Below, in pieces: positions 6,271-12,570 of a stretch of 12,797 nucleotides of DNA. The stretch's first letter is position 1; every line of letters starts with the position of its first letter. The position numbers and the translations under genes were made by a program. The DNA lies in NCBI GenBank assembly GCA_025997455.1, contig BNUP01000059.1, positions 1 through 12,797 on the forward strand, read 5' to 3'. The DNA comes from Fibrobacterales bacterium (GTDB lineage: Bacteria > Fibrobacterota > Fibrobacteria > Fibrobacterales > Fibrobacteraceae). The notes beneath the pieces were generated by a model, which saw only the letters and a list, made by a program, of their open reading frames with translations, was not told where the DNA came from and did no database searches.

Positions 6271-7788
6271 ATGACTTCCGCACTATTAAACATAATCTGG
6301 TTTTTACCCGTGCTAACCATAGCCGTTGCGTTTTTGATACCAAAGCAGCAGGTTCAAACCTTAAAATTGTTCCACGCCGTTTCCGCGCTTGCAAATGTGG
6401 TGCTCTGCGTATTCTTTACAATAATAGTGTTCATCGCCTCAAACGATGCTGCCCAAACCGCCACCTACGAGTTAATTCCAAATCTCATACCCCTGCAATT
6501 TATCACGGACATTTCTTGGTTTCCCGCCTTAAATATTCGTTATATAGTCGGTGCAGACCCACTCTCAATTGTCCTCTGCGTGCTCGCCTCAATAATTGTT
6601 TTTACAGGAATTTTAATGAGTTGGAATGTTGAACGACCCAAAGAATTTTTTGCGATGATTCAAATTCTCGGAGCAGGCGTTTTTGGCGTATTCCTAAGTT
6701 TTGACTTGTTCCTGTTTATGGTTTTTTACGAGGTTGAATCCTTGGCTATGTATCTTATGATAGCGGGGTGGGGCACGGGTCGTAAAGATTACTGCGGAAA
6801 AAAACTCACACTCACGCTCGCACTCGGTTCTGCTATGGCGTTAATCGTCGTTATCGCTATGTATTTTGAGGGCGGAATAAATTCGTGGGATATTCGCCAA
6901 CTCGCAAATATTCAGTTCTCCGAGAATTTTCAGATGTGGGCATTCCCGCTTTTATTTATGGGTTTTGCCGTTTCGAGTTCGCTTTTCCCATTTCACAATT
7001 GGAGTCCCGATGGTCATAGTGCGGCACCTACCGCAGTTTCAATGTTTGCCGCAGGCGTTATGATGAAGATGGGTTGCTATGCCTGTCTTCGCGTTGCAAT
7101 GTATCTTATGCCTGAGGGTGCGGCTTTTTGGTTGCCATATATAGTTATACTCGTGATTTTCAATGTGGTTGCCGCCGCGTTTATAGCCATTCGCCAACGC
7201 GACCTAAAATATATAATCGCATACAGTTCCATTGCACATTTGGGACTTATCTTTCTCGGACTTTGTGCCGCTAATCTCATTTCAATAAAGGGTGCATCGC
7301 TCCAAATGATTTCGCACGGTTTTTTAACGGGACTTTTCTTTGCGTGTATAGGTATGATTTACGGTCGCACTCATACTCGAATGGTCGATGAAATGGGCGG
7401 GTTACTGAAAGTTATTCCGCTGATTTCCGTTGCTTTTATTATCGCAGGCTTTACGGGACTCGGTCTTCCGGGCTTGAGCGGTTTTGCGGCGGAACTTCCG
7501 ATTTTCATAGGCTCGCTCCGTGCGGATAGTTTTATTGTGCAAGTGGTTGCCGTTCTCGCTGTTCTCTCAATAACAACTACTGCCGTTTATGTTTTGCAAG
7601 CGACAAATAAAATGTTGAACGGTCCTCTAAATCAAAAATTTGCAAACTTGCCCTCAACCACCACGCCCGAAAAAATTGTTCTGGGATTTTACTTTGTGTG
7701 TTTGTTCGGTATGGGTTTGTTTCCGAGTTATCTCTCGAAATTTTTGGATGCAAGTTTAGTTCCCATATTTAATAACATTGCAAGGTGA
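6271..7788 (+). CDS. nuoM: NADH-quinone oxidoreductase subunit M-like (antiporter-type) protein
   Basis: Proton-channel membrane subunit of complex I, related to Mrp antiporters; 505 residues and about 14 hydrophobic segments, as usual for NuoM. Family landmarks are GADPLSIVL (94-102), the TM5 glutamate in VFYEVESLAMY (E154), FHNWSPDGHSAAPT (241-254), the TM8 lysine in GVMMKMG (K266), the QMISHG histidine (H349) and the TM12 glutamate in GFAAELP (E409). Aligning on FPFH-W, the TM7 lysine expected nine residues before W244 is serine (S235), an unusual loss of a residue important for proton transfer. I chose the ATG at 6271 because upstream frame runs through repeat DNA. No other nuo gene is adjacent, so the gene stands alone, either as part of a dispersed complex I set or for a related ion-pumping complex. 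Confidence 0.88.
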   Translation: MTSALLNIIWFLPVLTIAVAFLIPKQQVQTLKLFHAVSALANVVLCVFFTIIVFIASNDAAQTATYELIPNLIPLQFITDISWFPALNIRYIVGADPLSIVLCVLASIIVFTGILMSWNVERPKEFFAMIQILGAGVFGVFLSFDLFLFMVFYEVESLAMYLMIAGWGTGRKDYCGKKLTLTLALGSAMALIVVIAMYFEGGINSWDIRQLANIQFSENFQMWAFPLLFMGFAVSSSLFPFHNWSPDGHSAAPTAVSMFAAGVMMKMGCYACLRVAMYLMPEGAAFWLPYIVILVIFNVVAAAFIAIRQRDLKYIIAYSSIAHLGLIFLGLCAANLISIKGASLQMISHGFLTGLFFACIGMIYGRTHTRMVDEMGGLLKVIPLISVAFIIAGFTGLGLPGLSGFAAELPIFIGSLRADSFIVQVVAVLAVLSITTTAVYVLQATNKMLNGPLNQKFANLPSTTTPEKIVLGFYFVCLFGMGLFPSYLSKFLDASLVPIFNNIAR

Positions 7789-7833
7789 ATGATAAATTTT
7801 ATAGTGTATTCACATTGCGTTTAATGAGGTATT

Positions 7834-8982
7834 ATGAGAAGGAGTTTTGTTTCGTTTGACCATGCTATAAAAGCACAACTTCGCAACAAAGCGAATTACG
7901 ATGTTGTATCCGGTTTTCTTTCCGAACTATTTGGACGAGATGTAAAGATACAAGAGATGCTTGAGAGTGAGAATAATAAAAAACGCAAAGAAGACAAAAC
8001 CAATCGTGTAGATATTATTGCAAAAGAAACAGACGGAAGCAAAGTTATAATTGAATTGCAGTTCAACCACGAGATAGATTTTTTTCAGCGAATGCTTTTT
8101 GAAGCGAGCACGGCAGTAGTTGAGAATTTGAATGAGGGTGATGAATACGGAAAAATTGACAAGATATATTCCGTTAATATAATGTATTTTAAACTTGGAG
8201 TTGGCAAAGACTATATCTATCACGGCACCACCACCTTTAAGGGTTTGCACTCTAAGGATGTGCTCAAACTAACCGAAAAGCAGCAAATTGAGTATATGGG
8301 AAAGAAGTTTCCCTCTGATGTGTATCCCGAATACTACATATTGAATTTAAGTGCATTTAATGATAAAATTCGTGATAATCTTGATGAGTGGGTAGAATAC
8401 TTGAAAACCGATAAGATGCCAGAGAAACCGAAAGCGAAGGGCTTGGCGAAGGCTAAAAAGGTATTGGATTATTACAAGATGACACTTATTGAGCAGAAAG
8501 AATATGATAAGGAGATAGACCGCCGCCGCAGTTTAACGAGTATGTTTAAGACTGCACGCATAGAAGGCTTGTCAGATGGCAGAGAAGAAGGCAGAGCAGA
8601 TGGATTGGCGGAGGGCAGAGAAGAAGGCAGGGCAGTGGGCAGAGCGGAAGGTAAGGCGGAAGGTAAGGCGGAGGGATTAGCAGTAGGTAAGGCGGAAGGC
8701 ATTGCAGTTGGTAAGGCGGAGGGCATTGCAGTTGGTAAGGCGGAGGGCATTGCAGTTGGTAAGGCGGAGGGCATTGCAGTGGGTAAAGCGGAAGGCATTG
8801 CAGTGGGTAAAGCGGAAGGATTAGCAGTAGGCAAGGCGGAAGGTGAATATATAGCCAAGCAAAAAATAGCCATCAATCTCAAATCTCAAGGTCTTTCCAT
8901 AGATGTTATTGTTGCGGCAACAGGTCTCTCTGCATCTGAAATAAAAAAACTGACAAAAAAAGAAATTAAAGGGTTAAGGTAA
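7834..8982 (+). CDS. Rpn-family PD-(D/E)XK nuclease/putative transposase with repeat tail
   Basis: Member of the Rpn (recombination-promoting nuclease) / PD-(D/E)XK transposase-like family, 382 residues. The N-terminal FDHAIKAQLRN and FLSELFGRDVKI segments are typical. The nuclease core is visible as RVDIIAKE (D60) followed by IIELQ (E74, Q76), so the active site looks intact. Residues 114-200 hold the Y/F-rich family region ending in DEWVEYLKT. From about 243 to 337 the protein becomes a low-complexity chain of EG/GR/GK units, including seven 8-residue units (281-336), then a conserved tail with a helix-turn-helix-like GLSIDVIVAATGLSASEIKKL. In E. coli, Rpn proteins promote RecA-independent recombination; the role here is inferred. 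The gene stands alone 45 bases after nuoM, and a paired-hairpin element begins at its stop codon. Confidence 0.88.
   Translation: MRRSFVSFDHAIKAQLRNKANYDVVSGFLSELFGRDVKIQEMLESENNKKRKEDKTNRVDIIAKETDGSKVIIELQFNHEIDFFQRMLFEASTAVVENLNEGDEYGKIDKIYSVNIMYFKLGVGKDYIYHGTTTFKGLHSKDVLKLTEKQQIEYMGKKFPSDVYPEYYILNLSAFNDKIRDNLDEWVEYLKTDKMPEKPKAKGLAKAKKVLDYYKMTLIEQKEYDKEIDRRRSLTSMFKTARIEGLSDGREEGRADGLAEGREEGRAVGRAEGKAEGKAEGLAVGKAEGIAVGKAEGIAVGKAEGIAVGKAEGIAVGKAEGIAVGKAEGLAVGKAEGEYIAKQKIAINLKSQGLSIDVIVAATGLSASEIKKLTKKEIKGLR
8674..8841 (+). repeat. Seven-copy 24-bp coding tandem repeat
   Basis: Seven consecutive 24-base units encode G(I/L)AVGKAE (residues 281-336). The central copies are nearly identical at DNA level, for example GGCATTGCAGTTGGTAAGGCGG-like units around 8697-8770, while the outer ones carry silent changes. 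Shorter related EGKA/EGRA units precede it (about 8560-8673). Because the unit is a multiple of three, gain or loss of copies would keep the frame and vary only the linker length. Confidence 0.93.
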
Positions 8983-9077
8983 CCACTATTAACCTCATAA
9001 GAGGTTGGTAGCCATCGTCTCTAAAAACTCAAATCTGTGGAATTGTGTTACGAAGAGAGTTTTTAGAGGTTTTCTTA
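8981..9077 (-). repeat. Paired-hairpin element, copy 2 (inverted relative to copy 1)
   Basis: Positions 8981-9011 match the reverse complement of 3325-3355 at 29 of 31 positions. Here hairpin B is an 11-bp stem (8986-8996 with 9001-9011, two G-T pairs, ATAA loop). Hairpin A is a perfect 12-bp stem (9019-9030 with 9057-9068), with TGTGGAATT in its loop shared with copy 1. The order B-A is the reverse complement of A-B in copy 1, with a much shorter spacer. The element starts within the stop codon of the Rpn gene. Hairpin A followed by GTTTTCTT may terminate that transcript. Confidence 0.72.
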
Positions 9078-9099
9078 AAATAAGGCATCCCTCGCCCCC

Positions 9100-9861
9100 C
9101 TACCTCACAAACAACGCCGAGCCGAGAGCCACAAAAATCAAGGCGACAATTTTTTCAACAGGTGCGGGGTCGCCAAAAACAAGAATACCGCCAATTGCAG
9201 GAACGAGCAAACCTGCCGCCGCACTTAACGGAATAACAAAAAGTGCACGACCTCTTCTTAAACCTACTTGCGAACAGGCAAAAGCCGCACAATATAAAAT
9301 TGCAAATGAGAACAGCCGAAAATCAACGGGCGGCGGAAACAACCCATCTATTGAAATACTTTTGTAAAGCACCGCCGATAAGCCAAAACCCACGCCCGCA
9401 CCCAAAGCATCTGCAATTTCAATTCGCTTATGTTTCAAAAAAAACACGCAACAAATCGCAAGCAATGCCAACACCGCTCCGCAATAAATCCAAAGCGTTT
9501 CCAACGAATGCGGACTGCCCGCACTCTCCCCCGCCTGCGTTCCGTCTATCAAAAGTCCGCAAAATATAAATGCAATTGCTATTGCAATTCTTTTGGTCAT
9601 TTTTTCGCCGAGCAACTTCCAGCCGAGAATCGCGGTGAGTGCGGGATTTAGCGACATAAACGGTTGCACCAAACTAATATTGTATTTCGCCATTGCCGCA
9701 TAATAGAGCAGAGTCGCCACCACACTAAGAGCAAGACCTCCGAGCCAAAATTTATTTTTCAAAAGCGATTTCGCGGAATTTGAACCTCTCAAACCGAAGG
9801 CTTCCAAAACATTTCCGAGAGCAAGACCAAGTGCCGAACCGAGAGTTAAGAGAAAAAACAT
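9100..9861 (-). CDS. DMT-superfamily (EamA/NIPA-like) membrane transporter
   Basis: Inner-membrane protein of 253 residues with about nine hydrophobic segments (roughly 2-20, 38-58, 64-82, 90-107, 122-142, 150-172, 180-198, 205-227, 234-252). The block AAMAKYNISLVQPFMSLNPALTAILGWKLLGEKMT (about 56-90) matches the conserved helix pair of drug/metabolite transporters, where Pro-containing helices end in a GEK/GER-type turn. The second half repeats this as GRALFVIPLSAAAGLLVPAIGG. It is slightly short for a ten-helix EamA protein, perhaps lacking one terminal helix. Substrate cannot be told. The start at 9861 lies 11 bases after the fliQ stop, so it is probably transcribed with the flagellar genes although no functional link is known; in many genomes fliR would sit here. 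Its end converges with the Rpn gene and its hairpin element. Confidence 0.82.
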   Translation of the reverse strand: MFFLLTLGSALGLALGNVLEAFGLRGSNSAKSLLKNKFWLGGLALSVVATLLYYAAMAKYNISLVQPFMSLNPALTAILGWKLLGEKMTKRIAIAIAFIFCGLLIDGTQAGESAGSPHSLETLWIYCGAVLALLAICCVFFLKHKRIEIADALGAGVGFGLSAVLYKSISIDGLFPPPVDFRLFSFAILYCAAFACSQVGLRRGRALFVIPLSAAAGLLVPAIGGILVFGDPAPVEKIVALIFVALGSALFVR

Positions 9862-9872
9862 CGAGAAAAAAC

Positions 9873-10145
9873 TTAATGATAAATTGTGGGAATAATAACC
9901 ATAAGATTGACAAAAAAATCCTTAAACAACGCGAGCATAGTCGGTAAAAAAAACATCAGCACAACAACAACCGTTAAAATTTTAGGAATAAAAGTCATAG
10001 TCATTTCGTTAATATGAGTCGCCGCCTGAAAAAGTGCAATAGCCAAACCCACAACCAAAGCCGCAATAAGCATTGGACCGCACATATACAACATAAGCAA
10101 CATCGCTTTTCGCCCCACATCAACCACAAACAAATCGGTTACCAT
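9873..10145 (-). CDS. fliQ: Flagellar export gate protein FliQ
   Basis: Small subunit of the flagellar type III export gate, which assembles as several copies around the FliP-FliR core in the inner membrane. The 90-residue length is standard. Two hydrophobic hairpin helices (about 15-38 and 50-75) are separated by the conserved loop ALFQAATHINEMTMTFIPK (37-55), which carries the family Q-x-x-T-x-I-x-E-x-T-x-x-x-x-PK pattern. The ATG at 10145 has a clear GGAG at 10151-10154, five bases upstream. It follows fliP by 15 bases, the usual fliP-fliQ order. fliR is not seen downstream; instead a DMT-type transporter follows 11 bases later. Confidence 0.96.
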   Translation of the reverse strand: MVTDLFVVDVGRKAMLLMLYMCGPMLIAALVVGLAIALFQAATHINEMTMTFIPKILTVVVVLMFFLPTMLALFKDFFVNLMVIIPTIYH

Positions 10146-10160
10146 AAATTCTCCAAATTG

Positions 10161-10967
10161 CTAATGAAAACTGAGCAGCAACTGCTGAACAATTAAACTC
10201 CAACCATCAACCATAACGAATAAAATCAACTTAAACGGCATCGAGACCATCATAGGCGGCAACATCATCATACCCATAGACATCAAAATCGAGGCGACCG
10301 CCATATCTATCACCAAAAAAGGAACATACACCAAAAAGCCTATGATAAATGCAGTTTTCAATTCGGAAATAATGAACGCGGGAATTATGGTTCCCATACC
10401 CAAATCCTCAATTGTGTTCGGGTTCGGCAAGCGGGATGCCCTTATGAACAAAGCCAAATCCTGCTCCGCAGTTTGCCTCAGCATAAACTCTCTAATGGGC
10501 TTTATCGCCTTGTCCAAGCCGTCTTGGTAATTTATTTCGTGTGCGAGATACGGTTGAATCGCCTCCTCATTTACGCGGTTAAATGTCGGCGCCATAACAA
10601 AAAAAGTCAAAAACAAACTTAGCCCGATAATCATCTGGTTAGGCGGTGCATTTTGAGTTCCGAGCGCCTGTTTAACAAAATTCAGCACAATAACAATTCT
10701 CGTAAAACTCGTCATCATAATCACTATGGACGGTGCAAGCGAAAGAACCGTGAGGAGTGCAACGAGTTCCAAAGTTACCGACACATCTTCAACGCTTTGC
10801 GCCCTATCTACTCCAAATGTAACGCGCGGCAGAGGAATATTCGGCGAAACTTCCTGTGCAAAAGCAGGAGCAAAATTGAGAATTAAAAACAATATCAGTA
10901 AGGGGAAAGCCTTCCCCTCGCTCGCACGCGGTTGCTCGCTACCCCTTCTTTCGTTACAAATCGCCAT
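10161..10967 (-). CDS. fliP: Flagellar export gate protein FliP
   Basis: Core of the flagellar type III protein-export gate in the inner membrane. The mature part holds both family signatures: the SIVIMMTSFTRIVIVL block (80-95) leading into ALGTQNAPPNQ (101-111), and FIISELKTAFIIGFLVYVPF (198-217) followed by IDMAVASILMSMGMMMLPP. I prefer the ATG at 10967 (268 residues) because AAGGAG at 10977-10982 lies nine bases upstream. An earlier ATG at 11021 overlaps the methyltransferase stop in an ATGA and would add 18 mostly Lys/Glu/Tyr residues. A cleavable signal peptide ends near APAFA-Q (33-38), but its N-region is extended by an Arg/Glu/Ser/Pro-rich stretch (about 4-20) encoded by palindrome-bearing DNA, which looks like an in-frame insertion. 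fliQ follows after 15 bases. Confidence 0.93.
   Translation of the reverse strand: MAICNERRGSEQPRASEGKAFPLLILFLILNFAPAFAQEVSPNIPLPRVTFGVDRAQSVEDVSVTLELVALLTVLSLAPSIVIMMTSFTRIVIVLNFVKQALGTQNAPPNQMIIGLSLFLTFFVMAPTFNRVNEEAIQPYLAHEINYQDGLDKAIKPIREFMLRQTAEQDLALFIRASRLPNPNTIEDLGMGTIIPAFIISELKTAFIIGFLVYVPFLVIDMAVASILMSMGMMMLPPMMVSMPFKLILFVMVDGWSLIVQQLLLSFH
10902..10958. repeat. Palindrome-bearing insert in the fliP signal-peptide region
   Basis: GGGGAA (10902-10907) pairs with TTCCCC (10912-10917). The neighbouring GC-rich stretch, with GCTCGC repeated near 10919 and 10933, is unlike the AT-rich sequence on both sides. It encodes CNERRGSEQPRASEGKA at residues 4-20 of FliP. Composition and position suggest a repeat element read as protein; copies elsewhere cannot be checked here. 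Confidence 0.5.
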
Positions 10968-10976
10968 GTGCGTATT

Positions 10977-10982
10977 CTCCTT
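10977..10982 (-). promoter_or_regulatory. Ribosome binding site deciding the fliP start
   Basis: AAGGAG on the minus strand, nine bases before the ATG at 10967. No comparable site precedes the upstream ATG at 11021, so this supports the shorter FliP. Confidence 0.7.
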
Positions 10983-11017
10983 CAACTTCTTTTTATATTC
11001 TTTTTTGTAATTCAGTT

Positions 11018-11953
11018 TCATACGGCAATCTCGTTTATAAGTTTTCTTGCAAGCGAAAAATCCAATCGTCTGCGAAATTTATTATCCCGCCTTAAACCTT
11101 TGAAGGGGGTTAAAAATAAATCATAAGTATCTTTGCGAAAATTGTTCAATCTGTCATTTATCTTCGGTATAAGTTTTTCCGCATCCGTATCAACAGAAAT
11201 ACGCGTTATACTGCGGGAGGAAATTCCAATGCGATTTGGGTTTATTGTATTTCCTTTCACAAATTTTATAGACGGTTCCAATGTATTGTCTATTGCAATC
11301 AATCCTAAATTCCCGTTTTTATCATTAAATTTCATATTTGTTTCTTTGTTAGTGCTTGGAAGTTTTGCCTCTAATTCGTTTAACAAGCCTATATAATTTT
11401 CTCCGTCATATATTTTCACCTTTTCGGATTCTCTGTTGAATAACGCCAAGCAAACAGGGTGCTCCGTGTCGTTAAACATTTTTGAAGAAAGTAAAATATA
11501 ATGAGATAAACGATTTCTAAATAAATATGAATTTAAAAAAGATGCGGGAATTATAGCCGCAACATTAGTACAGTTTTCCAAACATTTTGACAGTGCAAAT
11601 TTATATAAATCGTCATATTCGGTATGCAAATACGGCAATCCTCTGCGGGTTGCGGAGTTTTGAGCCAAATACGGAGGGTTGGTAACGCACACTTCATAAC
11701 CTTGCGGAAAATCTGCAAGTGTATCTCTCTTTTTTACTTTTGAATTTTGCGGTTCTATGTCAAAAGAGATAAAATTTTTGCACAGTTGCATATCTTGCAA
11801 CATAGATATTAAATTATTTGCTCCCGCAAACGGTTCAAGTATAGTTGCATCTTTTATTTTGCAAGCATTAGCCCACTCAAAAAAACCTTCGTTCATAAAC
11901 GGATTTGTTATTGTAAAATACCTTCCGTTTATTCTTTTTGGTTCAAGTGTCAT
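11018..11953 (-). CDS. Solitary N6-adenine DNA methyltransferase
   Basis: SAM-dependent DNA methyltransferase, 311 residues. Motif I is ILEPFAGANNLI (38-49), with the acidic motif II at FDIEP (64-68). The catalytic motif IV is NPPYLA (92-97), the NPPY form typical of N6-adenine enzymes. AAIIPASFL (132-140) matches the later strand motifs, and the C-terminal 145-311 would be the target-recognition part, giving a gamma-like motif order. No restriction endonuclease is beside it, so it is either an orphan methylase or a remnant of a restriction-modification system. It lies between fliO and fliP on the same strand: its start is seven bases after fliO, its Shine-Dalgarno AAGGAGG (11966-11972) lies in the fliO end, and its stop is 50 bases before fliP. 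The DNA is more AT-rich than the flanking flagellar genes, suggesting transfer. Target sequence unknown. Confidence 0.87.
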   Translation of the reverse strand: MTLEPKRINGRYFTITNPFMNEGFFEWANACKIKDATILEPFAGANNLISMLQDMQLCKNFISFDIEPQNSKVKKRDTLADFPQGYEVCVTNPPYLAQNSATRRGLPYLHTEYDDLYKFALSKCLENCTNVAAIIPASFLNSYLFRNRLSHYILLSSKMFNDTEHPVCLALFNRESEKVKIYDGENYIGLLNELEAKLPSTNKETNMKFNDKNGNLGLIAIDNTLEPSIKFVKGNTINPNRIGISSRSITRISVDTDAEKLIPKINDRLNNFRKDTYDLFLTPFKGLRRDNKFRRRLDFSLARKLINEIAV

Positions 11954-11960
11954 TTTAAGT

Positions 11961-12539
11961 TTATCCCTCCTTCTTAAACCTTCTGAGCAAGTGATCTACC
12001 GTAGCAGAAAATTGAGCGGGAGTTATTGGGCGTGAATTGTAAGTTTCTAAAATATATTTTGCTTCTTCACCTTGAATTTCAGATAGAGTTCTTAAACCGT
12101 CTGCTGAAGAACCTACAACCAAAATTCTCTCTGCACCTGCACGAATTAAAAAAACTTTTTGACCGCCGCCCAAGAATTTTGAATCTAAAAGTTGCACTGC
12201 AGAATTTGTTTGTGTTGAGTTGGGACTTTCCACTCCGCGAATTTTTTTTGCCAAAATGTAAAGCACATAAAGGAGAATTAAAATAACTCCCAAGCCCACA
12301 GCCATACGCACCGCAACTTTTCCCAAGTCAGGCGGTTGATAGTCCGCCGCGTTCATAGGCACGGGATTTTCGGGAACTCCCGCAAGTGCCTTTTTTAACG
12401 CCTCAATTTTATACTCGGCGGCAATTGAATCGCTTTTAGCCGCCGCCGAAAGTGTATCGGTGTGCGGAACGGTTTCTACCGTTCCGCTTTGGGCAAACGC
12501 CATAACGGCGAGGAACAACAAAATTACAAATTTTCTCAC
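11961..12539 (-). CDS. fliO: Flagellar biosynthesis protein FliO
   Basis: Membrane-anchored assembly factor that helps build the FliP ring of the flagellar export gate. The 192-residue product begins with a likely signal peptide (1-16, ending AFA-Q). It then has a periplasmic Ala/Ser/Asp-rich stretch to about 75, one membrane helix (76-97, GVILILLYVLYIL) with basic residues after it, and a cytoplasmic FliO domain (about 114-165). That domain has the family pattern LGGGQKVFLIRAGAERILVVGSS. It starts with GTG at 12539, supported by AAGG eight to ten bases upstream. The SD sits in the loop of a small CTTATA/TATAAG stem. Methyltransferase, fliP and fliQ follow on the same strand. FliO proteins are divergent, so the call rests on the domain pattern plus context. 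Confidence 0.9.
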   Translation of the reverse strand: MRKFVILLFLAVMAFAQSGTVETVPHTDTLSAAAKSDSIAAEYKIEALKKALAGVPENPVPMNAADYQPPDLGKVAVRMAVGLGVILILLYVLYILAKKIRGVESPNSTQTNSAVQLLDSKFLGGGQKVFLIRAGAERILVVGSSADGLRTLSEIQGEEAKYILETYNSRPITPAQFSATVDHLLRRFKKEG

Positions 12540-12570
12540 TCTTATATCCTTGCGGTATAAGGTAGAAAAT

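Noticed and set aside
8674..8841. CRISPR-like array
   Set aside because: Units are contiguous 24-mers with no spacers and lie in frame within a coding region.
8472..8882. Minus-strand frame of Ser-Ala-Leu-Pro repeats
   Set aside because: It is the shadow of the 24-bp tandem repeat in the Rpn gene; no family resemblance or start context.
9019..9077. Dedicated intrinsic terminator of the Rpn gene
   Set aside because: The stem and T-rich tail could terminate, but the same hairpin occurs at 3209-3263 without that role, so it is better described as part of a repeat.
10653..11126. Plus-strand frames across fliP and the methyltransferase end
   Set aside because: Shadows of the confident minus-strand genes; no recognisable protein.
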